Source of the DNA: Coptis chinensis
Lineage: Eukaryota; Streptophyta; Magnoliopsida; Ranunculales; Ranunculaceae
Assembly: GCA_015680905.1 (NCBI GenBank)
Contig: CM027380.1
Location: 53,275,001-53,339,000, forward strand
Length of the DNA: 64,000 bases
Direction of reading: 5' to 3'
Both the position numbers and the translations under genes were made by a program. Under the pieces are notes generated by a model. That model did not search any database and had not been told where the DNA came from. It worked only from the letters and a program-made list of their open reading frames with translations. Position 1 is the stretch's first letter. Every line of letters starts with the position of its first letter. Shown here piece by piece: positions 32,702-45,085 of the stretch.

Positions 32702-35387
32702 CTAGAGCTGGGAGGAATTATTGGTAGGCTTTGCATGAAGGCATTTAGTTTCAAGAAGGGTGTTGAGGGCAGTCCACCCTTTGACTCCCTCCAAACAGCT
32801 GGGTGTACTGATGAACGAGTCTCGATTGAAAGGTGGGGTACTTATTGCTGTATCGACAGCTTCAACAGTAGGAGTAGCAGAGTCCACAACATCTTTTTCC
32901 AGATCAGGGGCAGCAATGTTGGAAGGCATCTCGCTCTCGTCATTAGAATCAATATTATATTCAGCGATAACATCAGTAGGGAGATATGGTCTGAAACTCC
33001 TCATCATTGTAACATAATATTTCATATGATTGTTAGCTGCAACCATATCAAGCTTAGCTCTTTGAAGTTCTGCCTCAAGACCAGCTGTCTTTGTTTTGAG
33101 ATTAGCTGTTTTTGTTTTTTCTCGCTCGAGGCTCGCTACTTTTTCATTATAAGAGTCCTTCAACTTCGAGACCAACTCGATATTCTCATCAATAAATTTC
33201 CTTATCTCGGCGTTCGCAGAATTGAGTTAGGAGCAAGTGAAAGCATGTTTTTTCTTTTCTTCTTCCAAAGAATGTTGTATTCTTTCTTTCTCTTGTTTCA
33301 GTTTGTCATTATCTTCCCAGATAAGGCGGAAGGTACTCATATCATGCTCAAACTGGCCAACAACATCAACTTTAACCTGAAATGAAGATATGGTTCATGA
33401 ATACATTATACATAATGAGCAAACTGGGACAGGAGTACGACCAAAGCTGTTTCCTTACCTTTTCGAGGGAGGAGCACAATATTTGAAAGCGTTCGGTTGT
33501 GCAAATTTTAGCCATTACTGATCTATCTCGAGGGAGTATAGTATTCATGACAAGAGCTTCTCCGAGTCCAGGTGTCGGAAGGATCAGAAAATAAAGAAGC
33601 AGATTTAAGTACTTTTTGTTTGTTTCGAAAGACGAAATCAGCGACGAATACTTCAGGATGAGAAGAGGAACCTGAAGTTGTGGATGGAACAGTGGGTTTG
33701 TGAGTGGATGGTATAGTTGATGATTTGGCCGGCACAGGGACAACTATTTCAATGATGGTAGTTTTTGCAGCTTTCGGTACTCTCGAGGTTGGTGGTGCTT
33801 CAGTGGAACCAGGTTCTTTTCTTTTCTTTTCTTTTAGTGAAGACCGGTATCGACAGGTTGTTTTTGAGAAAGGGTAGGGACCTGGGAGGAGCTACCACTT
33901 ATTGATTTTTGCAGAAACCTTTTCAGGTGTTTGGTTGATTTGTCTTGAACATGAGGAATGCGAGAGCCCATATCTGTGTACAATAAGCAGTAGTGATCAA
34001 ACACATCTTGCAAAAATGGATAATTATAGAAATCGGGAATCTCTTGTTTGATTTTGGGAAAAAGATCTTCAGTCATTTTAAAACCATTTAGCATATAATC
34101 AAAATAACATCGAGGAGTGTTAGCAGGCAATTCAGCGGAATCAAAAGTTTTTCTTAATACTTTTTTAGATGAACAAGGTTGTAAGGGACATGGACTAGTT
34201 TTGCATGGCATAACAGATTAGGGAGGTAAAGGATCTTAACCTCAAAGGACGTTACTTTTTAGGAAATATAGAGGAGCAACATAATCATCGACATCTGGAA
34301 GATAGGTATTCGATTTTGGATTGCCATATTTATCAGCACCAGTTCGAGTAGTTATTTCTTCATCAGTGCCTCTTAGAAGATCTGATACTCTAGTAGAATT
34401 GCCACAACTGGGCGGTGTTGTCGGTTTTAGTACTGAAACAAGGTCATAATTTTAGATCAATCAAATAACAGATCTGTGATGAAAGCTGGGTTCAAGAAAG
34501 GGGGTTATGAACAATGTACCTCTAAGGTTAAAAACATGATGTGCCATGGTAGGGACCACGATTGGAGCAGTTGAGTCCCATTGACTAGATACCATGATAG
34601 GATAGAGTGGCCATCTAAAATCACTATCACGGTTTACTCTAATAATACTTTGTTGGTGGCTTCATTTCTTGGGATAGAAATATCCACTGGGCTCCGATTG
34701 ACCATGTTTGTTTTTTTCCATACGTCCAACAAAGGTATAGTGATTTATAATGTCGGTAAGCCAATTTTTTTGGGATCTCCGAACATCGGGTTCCAGATGA
34801 TAATTATAATAGTTGCAAATATGTAATAGTCTCCAGAAATTGCCAGTGCCTTGACCAGGAGAGATAGTCAAGTAGTTTAATACCTCTCGATCGAGGTCAG
34901 TTAAGGGGAGTCGCAAACCAGCAGCTAGTTGCCCCACAGTGATGATGATTGTTTGGGCATCGCCACTTTGGCATTTGGTCCCTTTTCTACATCCAGCATA
35001 GTGTCGGAGGGTGACCGTATCTGGTATTTGATATGCAGTTCTCATTATTTATAGGTTGGGTCTTTTTGGAAAGTAAGGATTTACACCACCGCTCCATATG
35101 TTGTTGTCATCCATTATGTCCCGTTTTGACTCCGAGGCCGTAGTCTCGAAAGGATGGCATGCTAAACCATCAGCAAGATACGATGGGCACCAGACGGGTT
35201 CATCGGTCTCAGTACGTTGTGAGGATGACGCTGAGGAAGAAGAGGTGATTCGAGTTGCAGACTCGTTGCCTTCATTCGACATAGTGGTATCACTAGAAAC
35301 AATAAATTTTTTATTAGAATTATATCCATTATTTGAGCTACTATCGATATACTCTGTATAATTGTATAATGTATTATTTGTCAACAT
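32702..35387 (-). pseudogene. Antisense spliced gene of element A (putative gypsy-type transposon protein)
   Basis: Minus-strand exons inferred from frames and splice sites: E1 35387-34520, E2 34432-about 34241, E3 about 34211-33459, E4 33376-32702. E1 starts Ser-rich (ESATRITSSSSASSSQRTET) and continues into MRTAYQIPDTVTLRHYAG and ITVGQLAAGLRLPLTDLDRE, SPGQGTGNFWRLL and GQSEPSGYFYPKK, resembling the Pfam putative gypsy-type transposon family. E4 is a probable coiled coil (EEEKKKHAF, KVASLEREKTKTANLKTK). Introns 1 (GAG|GTACAT...TTTCAG) and 3 (AAAAG|GTAAGG...TTTCAG) keep phase. Intron 2 is unclear. In-frame stops near 35050, 34662 and in E4 make it a decayed copy. Antisense frames 3' of pol are known in some Tat elements; function unknown. 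Confidence 0.65.
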
Positions 35388-35399
35388 ATCGAGTTTTTG

Positions 35400-35976
35400 A
35401 GGTGATAGTGTCGGGTTTCAAGGTAAGGATGTGTGACTCAAAAGCATGCGTTCTTGACGTCGAAGCCAGGATTGTTTCGAGAGAGTGCGTGTAAAGTTAA
35501 CACAAGTTTTTCTTCTAGCCATACTGTCAAAAATTATAATTCAAGATCTAGTTAGTATAGGGATACACAAATATTATAACTCAAAACCCTAACCCTAATT
35601 TTTGTGATTTGGGAAGCGAAACAGGTACAATTCGATAAGATAATGAAAGATAAAGATATCGTTTTTCCAGTAAGTCACATATTAAGTTGTTATTTTGACT
35701 AACCCGATAAATGTGCAGAAAGATTTCGTGATGAAGACAGCGAATAGAGCCAAGTTGAAGCTTTTAGTTTGTTAATGGTGGTAGGGTTGGAGTGTCTCAA
35801 GCTTTTTTGTTAATAAGTGAAGAGAGAGAAAGTAACAACAAGCTTTTATATCTGATATTTCGGTTTCCAACCGTAACCGCTTGATTTTTTGAATTTTGAA
35901 ATTGTTAAATTTGTTCTGGTTCTCGAAGCATTCAAATTTTTCGTGGTCGAAATTTGAAAGTTTCGAGAGGGGGCGA
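35400..35976 (+). other. 3' internal end of element A with polypurine tract
   Basis: No gene seen apart from the promoter side of the antisense gene. Just before the LTR, GAGAGGGGGCGA (35965-35976) is a good polypurine tract for plus-strand priming, fixing the LTR start at 35977. Confidence 0.55.
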
Positions 35977-36440
35977 TGTCGTAGGCAAATATCGTCAACC
36001 CGATATTCCAGCCCAAATATCATGATTAATAAAAAATATCGACGTGACTGTCAATATTTCACACTGTAGTTTGTATGTTGCAAGTTCAAAGCGGGAAAAG
36101 GAGGAAGAAGAAGAGAAGGGACATGTGGCAGGAAATGATTGGGCGAAACTACCATTGCAACACTATATAAAGACTGGAAAGAGGAAGAAAGGGTGATTCC
36201 ATTTTCATTCAAGAAAAACCTATAAACCAGAGCAAAGAGAGAGAGAAAAAAAAAATGTATAACCACCATTGCTACTAAGTAATAAAAGATTAATTCCGGT
36301 TCTTTCAATCTTTGTTCTTGATTTTCACCAGTTTCTTGTTATTGATCTTAGAGAAACATCTTCTCCAACTACAATAGTCATAGTCAGTTTTCGTTAAGAC
36401 ATCATCTATCATCTATCATCTGGTTTACAGGGGTGATAAC
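35977..36440 (+). mobile_element. 3' LTR of element A, interrupted by element C
   Basis: Begins TGTCGTAGGCAAATATCG right after the polypurine tract. It contains CTATATAAAG (36164-36173), a strong TATA box, followed by AG-rich leader sequence, as expected of an LTR promoter. It is cut at ATAAC (36436-36440), the target duplication of element C. The rest probably continues after 50961 for a short distance, ending perhaps near TGGTTTACA at about 50990. The matching 5' LTR is absent from the window. Confidence 0.6.
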
Positions 36441-37279
36441 TGATCAGCTCCCAAATGTGTGTTTTATTACACTTATATTACTGCATTATAGCCCGTCTTA
36501 TGCTTAACGAAAGACAACTTATAACTTTTATTGCCTTTTTCAGAATATGGAGAATTTCATACCACTTATCATAAAAGCTGCGTCTTAGCACCAAAAGAAG
36601 CCTTAATCATGCTTATTATGAAGACCATAAGCTGCTATAGAAAGGTGCTAAAAAAGTCCAAGTCAACGGTCAAAGTCAAAGGTCAAGGTTTAAGGTCAAA
36701 GCCCTCAACTCAGAAGACGAAAGATAGAGGCCGACCTTATCTCAAAATATAACATTATCCAAAACCTATCTTGGTCAAGAAGAAATCAAAAAGCAAAAGC
36801 AAAAGTGAAGTGTGAGGTGTCTCAAAAGTGATGGATGATGGCAAATCAATAAAAGGCAAAAGTATGGGTATATAATCTAAAATCTAGGGAGAGAGAAAAC
36901 ATCCATTGCTTTAGAGTCCAAACCATTTGGTTTGTTTTAATTTTCTTGTTTAGTTTTCAATTCAAGTCATTTACTTTATTGTTATTCATTTCCTTTATTT
37001 AAATCTTATATTTTACTTTGTTTGTTTTAATCAATCTATCTTATCTTATCTTGTTGTTCTTATTTCAATCTTCAATTCATACTTTTTTCAATGTTTTAAT
37101 GTCATTTCCATACCAATAACTTGAGTTTTCATGTTTTCATTAGCTTAAAACCAATCAAATTTATACCAAAAGTCTACCTTTCTTCTTATTAACTCCCACA
37201 CTCAAACTCCAAACAATTTAGGATGAAACTCACTTCTAACAATACTCTTTGAAGTTACCACCACTATACAAAAGCATCA
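36441..37279 (+). mobile_element. 5' LTR of element C
   Basis: Starts TGATCAGCTCCCAAATG and ends ...AAAAGCATCA. Its partner is 50103-50956. By eye the pair differ at about one base in 13 over the first 330 bases. The flanking target duplication ATAAC is perfect. A decayed primer-binding site, TGATGCCGCCGTCATGGA, follows at 37281-37298. Confidence 0.88.
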
Positions 37280-37280
37280 A

Positions 37281-38392
37281 ATGATGCCGCCGTCATGGAT
37301 TTGAGGAGCAAGAGTGCTTGGTTGAGAATCTAAGGAGGAAGCACCATTCTCATCTTTCCATTTCTATTTTTTTTTAAATCGTCATTTTATTTTGTTATTT
37401 TTCAGTACTGATTTACTTTCTTGCAAATCAGGATTCAGGACCAACAAGCTGGAGAGGAGCTGAAAAACACGAAGACGAAAAACTTCACCGAGCCGATTGG
37501 GCGAGGCCTTGAGCTAACAAGGGGCGACCGCTTGATCCACCTCGGGCATAAGGGTCCAGCTTTTTGGCAGTTCAGTTGTTTTTTGATGAATGGTTGAACA
37601 CCAAGCCCGGATTTTGTAATATAGTAGGAGAAATCAATGGAACTTGTTTGTAATAGTTAGAGATAAAAAGAAAAATGAAAATATTTAAGAAAAATTGGTT
37701 TTTAATTGATTTGTGTGGATAAACATGAGTTAAACTTGGTTTAAGTTGTATACTTACCAAGGGATTAGAGTTTTCATTGCCTTGGGAAGTTCAAGTGTGT
37801 GAGACAAGTTGTGGATCATAGTTCACACACTATGAATCAACTTGGTAATCAACACTCTAAGTCTATTTGACTTTAGCAGATCACGCGCCAACCGACGTCG
37901 CCTTCTCCTCAAGCAGCGTGTAAGCACGGCTTGAGAGGTAAATTCTAAACCTTCTCGAAGCCCAAGTAAGAGGATACCTTGTGTGTTCAAGCATGCTTAT
38001 GTGATTATTTGAAATTTAATTTTTGCACTGCAATTTACATTCGTGCATAAGGCTAAACCCGAGCCACATAACAACCATTGGGAAGTCATTCCCCAATGTA
38101 GGCAAATTGGACGTTGCTTGATTATTGAAGCCCTGGACCAAAAAAAATGAATTAAAATCAATCAACTAGAGCCCAAAGTAGTCATGCTCCTCCAAAAAAA
38201 GACAAAAATATAGCCACGAGGATTTAGAGTAATCAGTTACCAGATTTCGGTGGACCAACTATCTTTCTCACTCCCCTCCCCCATATTCATCGTGAGTGAG
38301 ATTCTTGGTAGCACACCACTTGGTGAAGTGACTGTCTACTCTTCTGAGACGTGTAGTAGAGCCATCCTAGTCTCGCGCCCAATTGTTCCCCT
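37281..38392 (+). other. Primer-binding site and 5' leader of element C
   Basis: TGATGCCGCCGTCATGGA (37281-37298) aligns with the Athila-type primer-binding site TGGCGCCGTTGCCGGGGA at 12 of 18 positions. The rest is non-coding leader. A short balanced-composition part at 37440-37560 (CGATTGGGCGAGGCC) has no open frame. No gene seen. Confidence 0.5.
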
Positions 38393-38492
38393 GAACAGGG
38401 CATAATAATTTATAAACCAAGCAAAGTTTTCAAAAAAATTTAAAAAAAAAATGAATTTCTACTGTTTGTGCATCATCATTGATTGAGCATTC

Positions 38493-38666
38493 ATGTCTTA
38501 TCAATATGCATTGCAACCGTCATGGAATTACAATACAAACCAAAAACCTTGTTCTTTTTGTGGTAGTCTTTATCATTGGTTATCTCATTGTACATCATAT
38601 ACCAAATTCGAGTTTACTACAGGAAATCCTTCCGCTTATGAACTTCAATTTTCAAACTTCCCCTAA
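38493..38666 (+). pseudogene. gag C-terminal part of element C with CCHC zinc knuckle
   Basis: A 57-codon frame starting MSYQYALQPSWNYNTN contains CSFCGSLYHWLSHC, a clean CX2CX4HX4C zinc knuckle of retroviral Gag nucleocapsid type. The frame ends at TAA 38664-38666, two bases before the target duplication of the inserted solo LTR. Related gag sequence resumes at 40076. The N-terminal gag core is not recognisable upstream, so the gene is badly decayed. Confidence 0.65.
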
Positions 38667-38672
38667 GTACCC

Positions 38673-40070
38673 GATCTATCTGTAAAACAGCGGTCGGGTT
38701 TGTCATTTCATTCACATTTCAATAAAATTGCAAAATGTTATTTATAAACAAAACTAATCTGATCACGTGAATTTGTGAAAGTGAAATTTGGTGAGAAAAT
38801 GATGAAAATAAAAGAAAATAGACTTTGATTACGGAGATAGAAAATCGGTTTGAGCGAATCATATCTCCATTAAAAGAGTTAGTCTCGATTTTTGATCCCT
38901 AATAACAACTCTTCATCTCTGAACCAGTGTTATTAGTGAGTGGAATCGATTCAGAACCCCATATCTAGGTGAACTTACTCGATTCATAATCATTATAATT
39001 ATCGAAACACCCTCCCTAATGGAAATAATCCTCACTTTCGGGCTGAGTTTCTACTCCGAGATCACAAAACTAAAGTGTTATTCTAATTAACATAAAATAA
39101 AACTGAATTAAAACATTTTAATTAAAACTGGAAATTAAATTCTTCATTACACTAGAAAAGCAGTAAACTACTCTAAATCCTATGATTGAATGCTAACCAT
39201 TCAATGAGAAAAATTAAACTATACCCTTCTATTTATAGTTAAATGGACGGTTGTGATCAAATCTCAGAAATCTGATCCAACGACTGAGATTTGATCACTA
39301 TTCAACTTTTTGACTTTAAGGAATATTAATCACTATTTAACACTATTTGACACTATTTAGAACTATTCATCTTTTGACTTTACAAAAAGTTAAATAATAA
39401 AAAATCTAAAATATCTACGTCGTCTTCAATGAATAGTGATGTGATTGGCTTTATCTCTGATTTTAAACCGTGCGTCCATTTTGTAGAAGCAATATACCAT
39501 TGTGTAGAGATTTTTGTGCTGATCATTTTGACAGGTCATATAATTCAATCAGAGTTAGGAGACGAAAGATGTCGCCGTTTGAACTTTCTCCTGATTCCCG
39601 GGCTGTTTTAGGTCAGTTTGACCAAGTATTGACTCGAAAATGACTCTTTTGGCTAGCTCAGGGGCTTAGTTTTGTTCTTTTGACTTGTTTCATGGCTCTT
39701 TCCATGGTGAGGCACATTCCTGTGGTGGGACCCGTAGCTTTTACCAGTGAGACCCAAAAGTTGACTTTTTACAAAATCTGGCATTAGATAGAGCATGTAG
39801 CACTGATCTTCTGGGCAGGTCACCTGTTCTGGCCCGTTGAGTCCATGAGCTTTATTTTGGCATCTGTGAGCTTTGAACGGCTGAGATGGAAGATTTCAAG
39901 ATCAAGCTTTATTCAACCGTATTATGTGCTAAAACGCAGGTTTTAAGTGTATTTTTTCGTTGATTGTCGAAATCTGTGAAAACATGAAAATACAATTAAT
40001 TTATATTTATTAAACACATAAAATGTAATGTCTCTACGGGGTTTAAAACACAATTTTGGGTACTTATCAT
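38673..40070 (-). mobile_element. Solo LTR inside gag of element C
   Basis: Minus-strand start TGATAAGTACCCAAAATTG at 40070; the other end is at about 38673 (GATCTATCTGTAAAACAG, first T lost). Target duplication TACCC is at 38668-38672 and 40071-40075. The opening matches the LTRs at 14621 and 49579, so these are one LTR superfamily. It contains no coding sequence or second LTR. Confidence 0.75.
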
Positions 40071-40075
40071 ACCCC

Positions 40076-40960
40076 ATACACTCAAGAGTTTTCTAATCAT
40101 GTCGACAATTCATGGAGTTCCACCACAAATAGTCAACCACCATTTATATATCCATTTGGTTAGTCAGAGTACTGTTTCACCCAAAACCTATTATCAATCA
40201 CATCACCATCCATATCAAATTCATATCCTACATTCCCACTCCACCATCTATTACAGACCAACTTTACCAGGAAATGGCAAAGCAAACAATACTAACTCAG
40301 CAAATAGCAACTACTTTATGTTTTCTCCAATCCGATTCAAATAATGCCATATTTGAGACTACTGTTCTTCCCACCAATCTAGAACCCAACCAACAAGAGA
40401 AACAAGGTGTTATTATAACAAAGCCAATTGCTAAAGCTCATCCTGATACTTCTAACCAATTAAAGACCCATCAACCTCCACCTAAATATCGTGTGAATTC
40501 CAAATCTTATGAGGATGACTATATGCCCGAAGTCATAATTTCTCTCACATGCCTTAATGCATCATCACCTATAAATGAGGAAACTTCGGTAGAAGAAACT
40601 CAAAAGCATGTATTGGACTCAACAAACTTGGACAATGACATTGAGTAAATTTATGAGGATCTAGGTAGAGAGGACAAAGAAAATAAAGTGCTTGGAAGAG
40701 AGGGAATAAACCCTATGGTGGAAAGTGGACTTTAATTTAGTTTGGCCATTCAAGACTTATCGATGAAACAAATTTGTGACATCCTTACTATTGCAGATAT
40801 GAACCACAATCTTGTGAAAACACCAAAACTAGATGAAGAATTCTCTGAGTCCTCGAGATCATGTGAAAAACCACCACCCAACTATTACCATCCCAATTTA
40901 ACACCTCTTGAAATCCAACCTCCATTTATTGAAAATCCACCAATTTTTTAGGACTGCACC
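40076..40960 (+). pseudogene. gag/linker remnant of element C
   Basis: After the solo LTR, gag-like sequence continues in shifting frames: PQEFSNHVDNSWSSTTNSQP (from 40077), then YQEMAKQTILTQQIATTL and a Pro/Thr/Glu-rich linker in 40274-40648 (HQPPPKYRVNSKSYEDDYMP). Another frame at 40742-40951 ends ENPPIF. Frameshifts and stops are frequent. No protease or RT motif follows. Assignment as gag rests on the zinc knuckle just upstream and the linker composition. Confidence 0.45.
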
Positions 40961-42942
40961 ACGAAACCATTTCAAAGAAACCTTAAATTCACACTTAAAG
41001 CCTATTGCCTTAGAGATCATTCAGTAGTTGAGAAACACAAGAGTCCATCATTTCAGTAGTTGAGAAACCTAGTATGTCCTATTCCCCATCAATTGAGCCT
41101 CATGAAGGACGTATACTACCTACCTTTCACTCTTTTGGACAAGTTAACTATGATAGGTTATTACATAAGTTCCATGATGGGTTGCACAAACATCCTCTTA
41201 TCATTCTACATCTTACATTCCACATGCATCATCTTATTCTGTTTGGAGGTGTATACTTTTATATGTTTTTATGGATTGATCCTCAGCTGTTTAGATTATT
41301 AGTTTATAGCAAGCATAAAACTTACTCACGTAAGAGAGTACATCGTCCTATCTAGTCGTGCGAGCTAAAGCAACAATTGACGTGAATGAAGCTGGAGCGC
41401 TTAAAACTCTTTCTTAATCATCACATCTACGAGGATTAAATCCTTTTTTCCGATGTATTCCTTTCCTATTCCATTCCATCTTTTGCTTTAAGGGGATACA
41501 TCAATAAGGTAACTAGACCTCTCCACTTGGAAGGTGTGGTTGTAAGTGCCGGAGCCTTAAGTCTATAGTATATCTCTTGCGCATTCCACGTTAGCACTTT
41601 TACTCGTAGTTTGAGTAGTGCACCCCTATGGAGCAAGTATAAAATTTTTCTTTTCTTTATTTTACTCTTCTTTTTAGAATAGCTTTTATATTCCTGTCAT
41701 TTACAATTCCTGTCTTTATTTTAATTTCTCTATTTTCTATTTTTATGTTTTTTGTCTTACATAAGCATTTTTCTTTCAATCTTCACCTTTGACGCTTAGT
41801 AGTCTTTCCTCTATAAAGAAGAGATGTGAAACAAAGCAGAGGGCGATGGGGATTGAGTGAATGTGTCTTACAGTTGTCTCTCATGGTTGTTTAACATATC
41901 TCGTCTTCCATAGGCATGCCATATTGTGGGATGGTTGGCAGCTGGAGCCCTTAATTTCTAAAACTTTTTCCTTCTATGGGTGATTTCTAATTGTTTTGAG
42001 CTTCGTCTTTCTCTCTGGTTGGAATAGCTACAAAATAAGGCTAACTAGATATTAGGAGAGGAGAGACTAGATTATCTAGCAATAGAGCTAGTCCTCTTCA
42101 CTAGATTTGCTTTCTTGCAAAACAAGGAAATGCACAATCTAGGATAACATAAACCCCACGCAAGTTCTCAATTAGAATCACATAATTTCAAGTACCTTCT
42201 ATTAGGAGGATCACTTTCGACATAGTGATTTTTCTTAGTAGTTTTATAGTTTATATTTTTTTTGTCATAGTAATTTAGGAACATAAAAACCAAAAAGCCA
42301 AAAACAAATGTTTCTTTCTTTCTTTAATAAAATTGTTGTTTTCACCGCACTTATAATAGATGGTTCTCGATACATCAATAGTTAAGTGATTTTTCAAAAT
42401 AGACGATGGATTTTACACACACCAACTCCTATAACAACACAATCTAGTGGCGGTTTGAGATCAATTTTGCTTACTAAGGGTCGCCTATATCACCGAGCTA
42501 TTCACCCGGGTCAGAATATTCCATGTCTTGCGTAGTAAATCCCCCAACTCGCGTAGCTGAAGCTCTGTCTGTCAAAATTGGGTTCACCACAGAGTCGACA
42601 TGAAAGTTGCCTAAGATTATCGGTTATGGTTTGTTTTCAAATAGTAAAATCTAGAATCACAACTTTTGACTACGAGTTACTTAAAACATCTCTCTATAAT
42701 TTTCAAAATCAGAGGATATAAAAATGAAAGTTATACGCCCCATAGTAACCAAAATGATACCAAACTAACGTATATTTTTATCTTCTTGACAAAACCTCTA
42801 TATGGTTAGAGATATATCTTGATTGAAAAAAAAATAATAAAAAAAATAAATAAATAAAAAACAACAACAACAACAAAACGAGGTGTCTCCAAAGCGAGAA
42901 TTAAACAAATAAAGTAACTAAAGTGATATTATCCTCTGTTTA
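40961..42942 (+). other. Post-gag non-coding region of element C
   Basis: Contains GCGAGCTAAAGCAACAATTGACG...GGAGCGCTTAAAAC (about 41359-41405), resembling the post-pol signature of Athila elements (compare 20840 in element B), so pol is absent here too. The rest is AT-rich. 42340-42640 has balanced composition (TTCACCCGGGTCAGAA) but no open frame or known motif. An A/AAC-rich simple tract lies at 42824-42875. Confidence 0.5.
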
Positions 42943-43408
42943 ATGTTTAATTCTATCTTTTGCCTCCACCTCTCTATTTTATCTCAAGAATCTGACGTTA
43001 AAAGATTCAAACTTGTACAAAAATTTCAAAAACTTCCTTTCTTAAAAATCATTTCCCCTTCTCAATCCCTCACTTTTATGGAAAAAATTTCAAAAATATC
43101 TTCTGTAGCAAACAAAAACCCTCCACCTAGCAAGACTAGATGGATCAGTTTCAATGATCGTGTACAAGTACTTCCTAGATAACTGCAGCTTATGGACACA
43201 TATACCGAAAATTATTCCTGGTTTAGGTAAGAGTTCATACGCACGTAAGAGACGAGCTATGAGTGAAGGCTGGTGCTTGAATTGTCAAACACCAACTTGC
43301 CCCGGTCTTCAACCTTATAATAATTCTACTTATAAAGTCTACACGTGTTATCCTCAAGTGCATTACGCTCGGTTTAAAAGAGTAATCGAGCCATCTGGTT
43401 GGGATTGA
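42943..43408 (+). pseudogene. Unidentified cysteine-containing frame in element C
   Basis: Two overlapping plus-strand frames: 42943-43182 (contains SKTRWISFNDRVQVLPR) and 43154-43408 (85 codons). The second has a Lys/Arg-rich stretch followed by EGWCLNCQTPTCPGLQPYNN and KVYTCYPQVHYARFKRVIEP, a CX2CX4C-X(n)-C-H arrangement. I do not recognise the family. Position suggests an accessory frame upstream of the envelope-like frame. A frameshift probably joins the two. Confidence 0.35.
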
Positions 43409-43559
43409 CTCAAGTTTTCAAAAACTTCCAAGTCTTGGGGATCTGACTTAAAACGACCCACCTTTTTAAAATTTCATTCGAACTTATGCAAAACCCAAAA
43501 AATAATAATAATTAAATTTTCCTTCTGTTATCTATACATATTTCCTTACAGTTCCTTTA

Positions 43560-43871
43560 CAATTCTTTCCATCATTTGTTTTTTTTATCTACCATTGGAT
43601 ATGAGTGTCCCCTATACCGTTACAATGTATTTTTGATGCTGATCGTTTTGGTATCTCACGGGTCAAGATCGGACGAGTAACGAAGCGCGAATCGGCTCTT
43701 GAAGTTAGCAAGGCACTGAGGACAAGATCAGAATTTCCAGATTTTATTTGGGCTTGGGCCAAAACTTCAAATTCATTAAAGAGACACGTGCCTCTCAAAC
43801 CATTTAACCCACGAGACCTCCCAACTTCCCTTCTTTTTCCTCACAAAATCCCCAACACTAGCCTACACTAG
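43560..43871 (+). other. Weak hypothetical frame in element C
   Basis: 88 codons (43605-43871) with SRVKIGRVTKRESALEV. There is no known motif, and the GC content is higher than the surroundings. It may be non-coding sequence upstream of the 44005 frame. 43872-44004 holds nothing recognisable. Confidence 0.2.
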
Positions 43872-44004
43872 CTCGTGACCGCCCCCTCATACACTCGCGA
43901 CCGCGACCTCACCTTAAAACACCACCACTCCAAATTTTACAGCCTGCTCCATTTTCAACCCTCATTCCAACTTAAAACCCCAATTTTATCAATCCTTACT
44001 CTTA

Positions 44005-45085
44005 ATGGCTCGAGTTCTTAAAATCATGTAGGAGCAAAATTTTCAAAACCTCTTCAATTCCGATCTATTTGAAGTGCACTTCAAGGCTGAGATTAGAAGA
44101 AGAGGATGGGAACCTTTGGTTTTGTTGGAAGGTGCGGTGTATTCTCCCTCTCTTATTGTTTCATTTTATAACTGCATGCTTAGAGGGGAGGATGACCACA
44201 TCATGGTTGTCAAGGATGGTCGCTCGCTGGAGCTTACCAAGGAGGTGGTAAGTGGAGTTTTGGGGATTCCTCTGAAGGCTTATGTTCAGATGGAACAGTG
44301 CCCAGAATGTAAGACCATCGACGTGATGATAGAGACATTTCTCGAGGGGGTGAAAAAAGCCAAGTTTCACTTACTGCACTTTTCAGAGTTCGCTACGAAA
44401 GAACCAGTTGGTAGTATCTCAGTGGACAACCTACAACTTGCTAGGCTCAGCCAAGCCTTCGGATATAGGTAAGGCGATACTTCATCTTTTATGGATTCTT
44501 CAAGAACAGAAGAATAGCTTCTGCATCGTCTCCTTTATCTTTGAGCAACTCTGCAAACCAAAGAAGTCCACCGCTCCTTTACTAGTGTTGGTCACCAGGA
44601 TCATGCAGCACTGGGGGTTCGAGGCCACAGATGCCCTAGTGGAGGTCAAGGACGCTACCACATGTCCTATATATGCCCACTGCGTCCAGAAGTTATGGCT
44701 TCCACCTGAAGCCAGAGCCGCTGAGCAAGCATGCCCAACTGAGAAAGTGGATTACTTCGCTGAAGATGCCACTTGACATTTCACTCAGCCCATGGAAGGA
44801 ATTCACTTCCTCCATGGCGGTCAGAGGATTCTACATTCGTATCTCCACCAGCTCAGGGAAACTCAGGGGAACATTATAGCGGAACATCGAACCTTCAGAG
44901 AGGAGCAGCGATCCTTCGAGCAGAAGCAGCGACATTTTCAGCACAGTGTCACTAGAGCACTGCAGAGCATCAGAGACATGCTCCCGCATAGTGATAGACA
45001 TGCTAGGACCCGACGTCATCAAGGAGAAAGATCTTCTCGACGTCGAGACATGTCACGCACGGATTCTGATGAGGCATTTCCCTAG
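44005..45085 (+). pseudogene. Envelope-like / putative plant transposon protein of element C
   Basis: ATG at 44005, an early TAG at 44029, then FEVHFKAEIRRRGWEPLVLL, VSFYNCMLRGEDDHIMVVKD and GVLGIP. This resembles the family annotated as putative plant transposon protein, also found in the extra frame after pol in Athila/Calypso elements. A frameshift near 44460 moves to AILHLLWILQEQKNSFCIVS, a TGA falls at 44774-44776, and the same frame continues to HFLHGGQRILHSYLHQLRET and a Gln/Arg-rich possible coiled coil to 45085. The product in such elements is of unproven role. One frameshift and at least two stops. Element B lacks this gene, so C is not a simple derivative of B. Confidence 0.55.
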
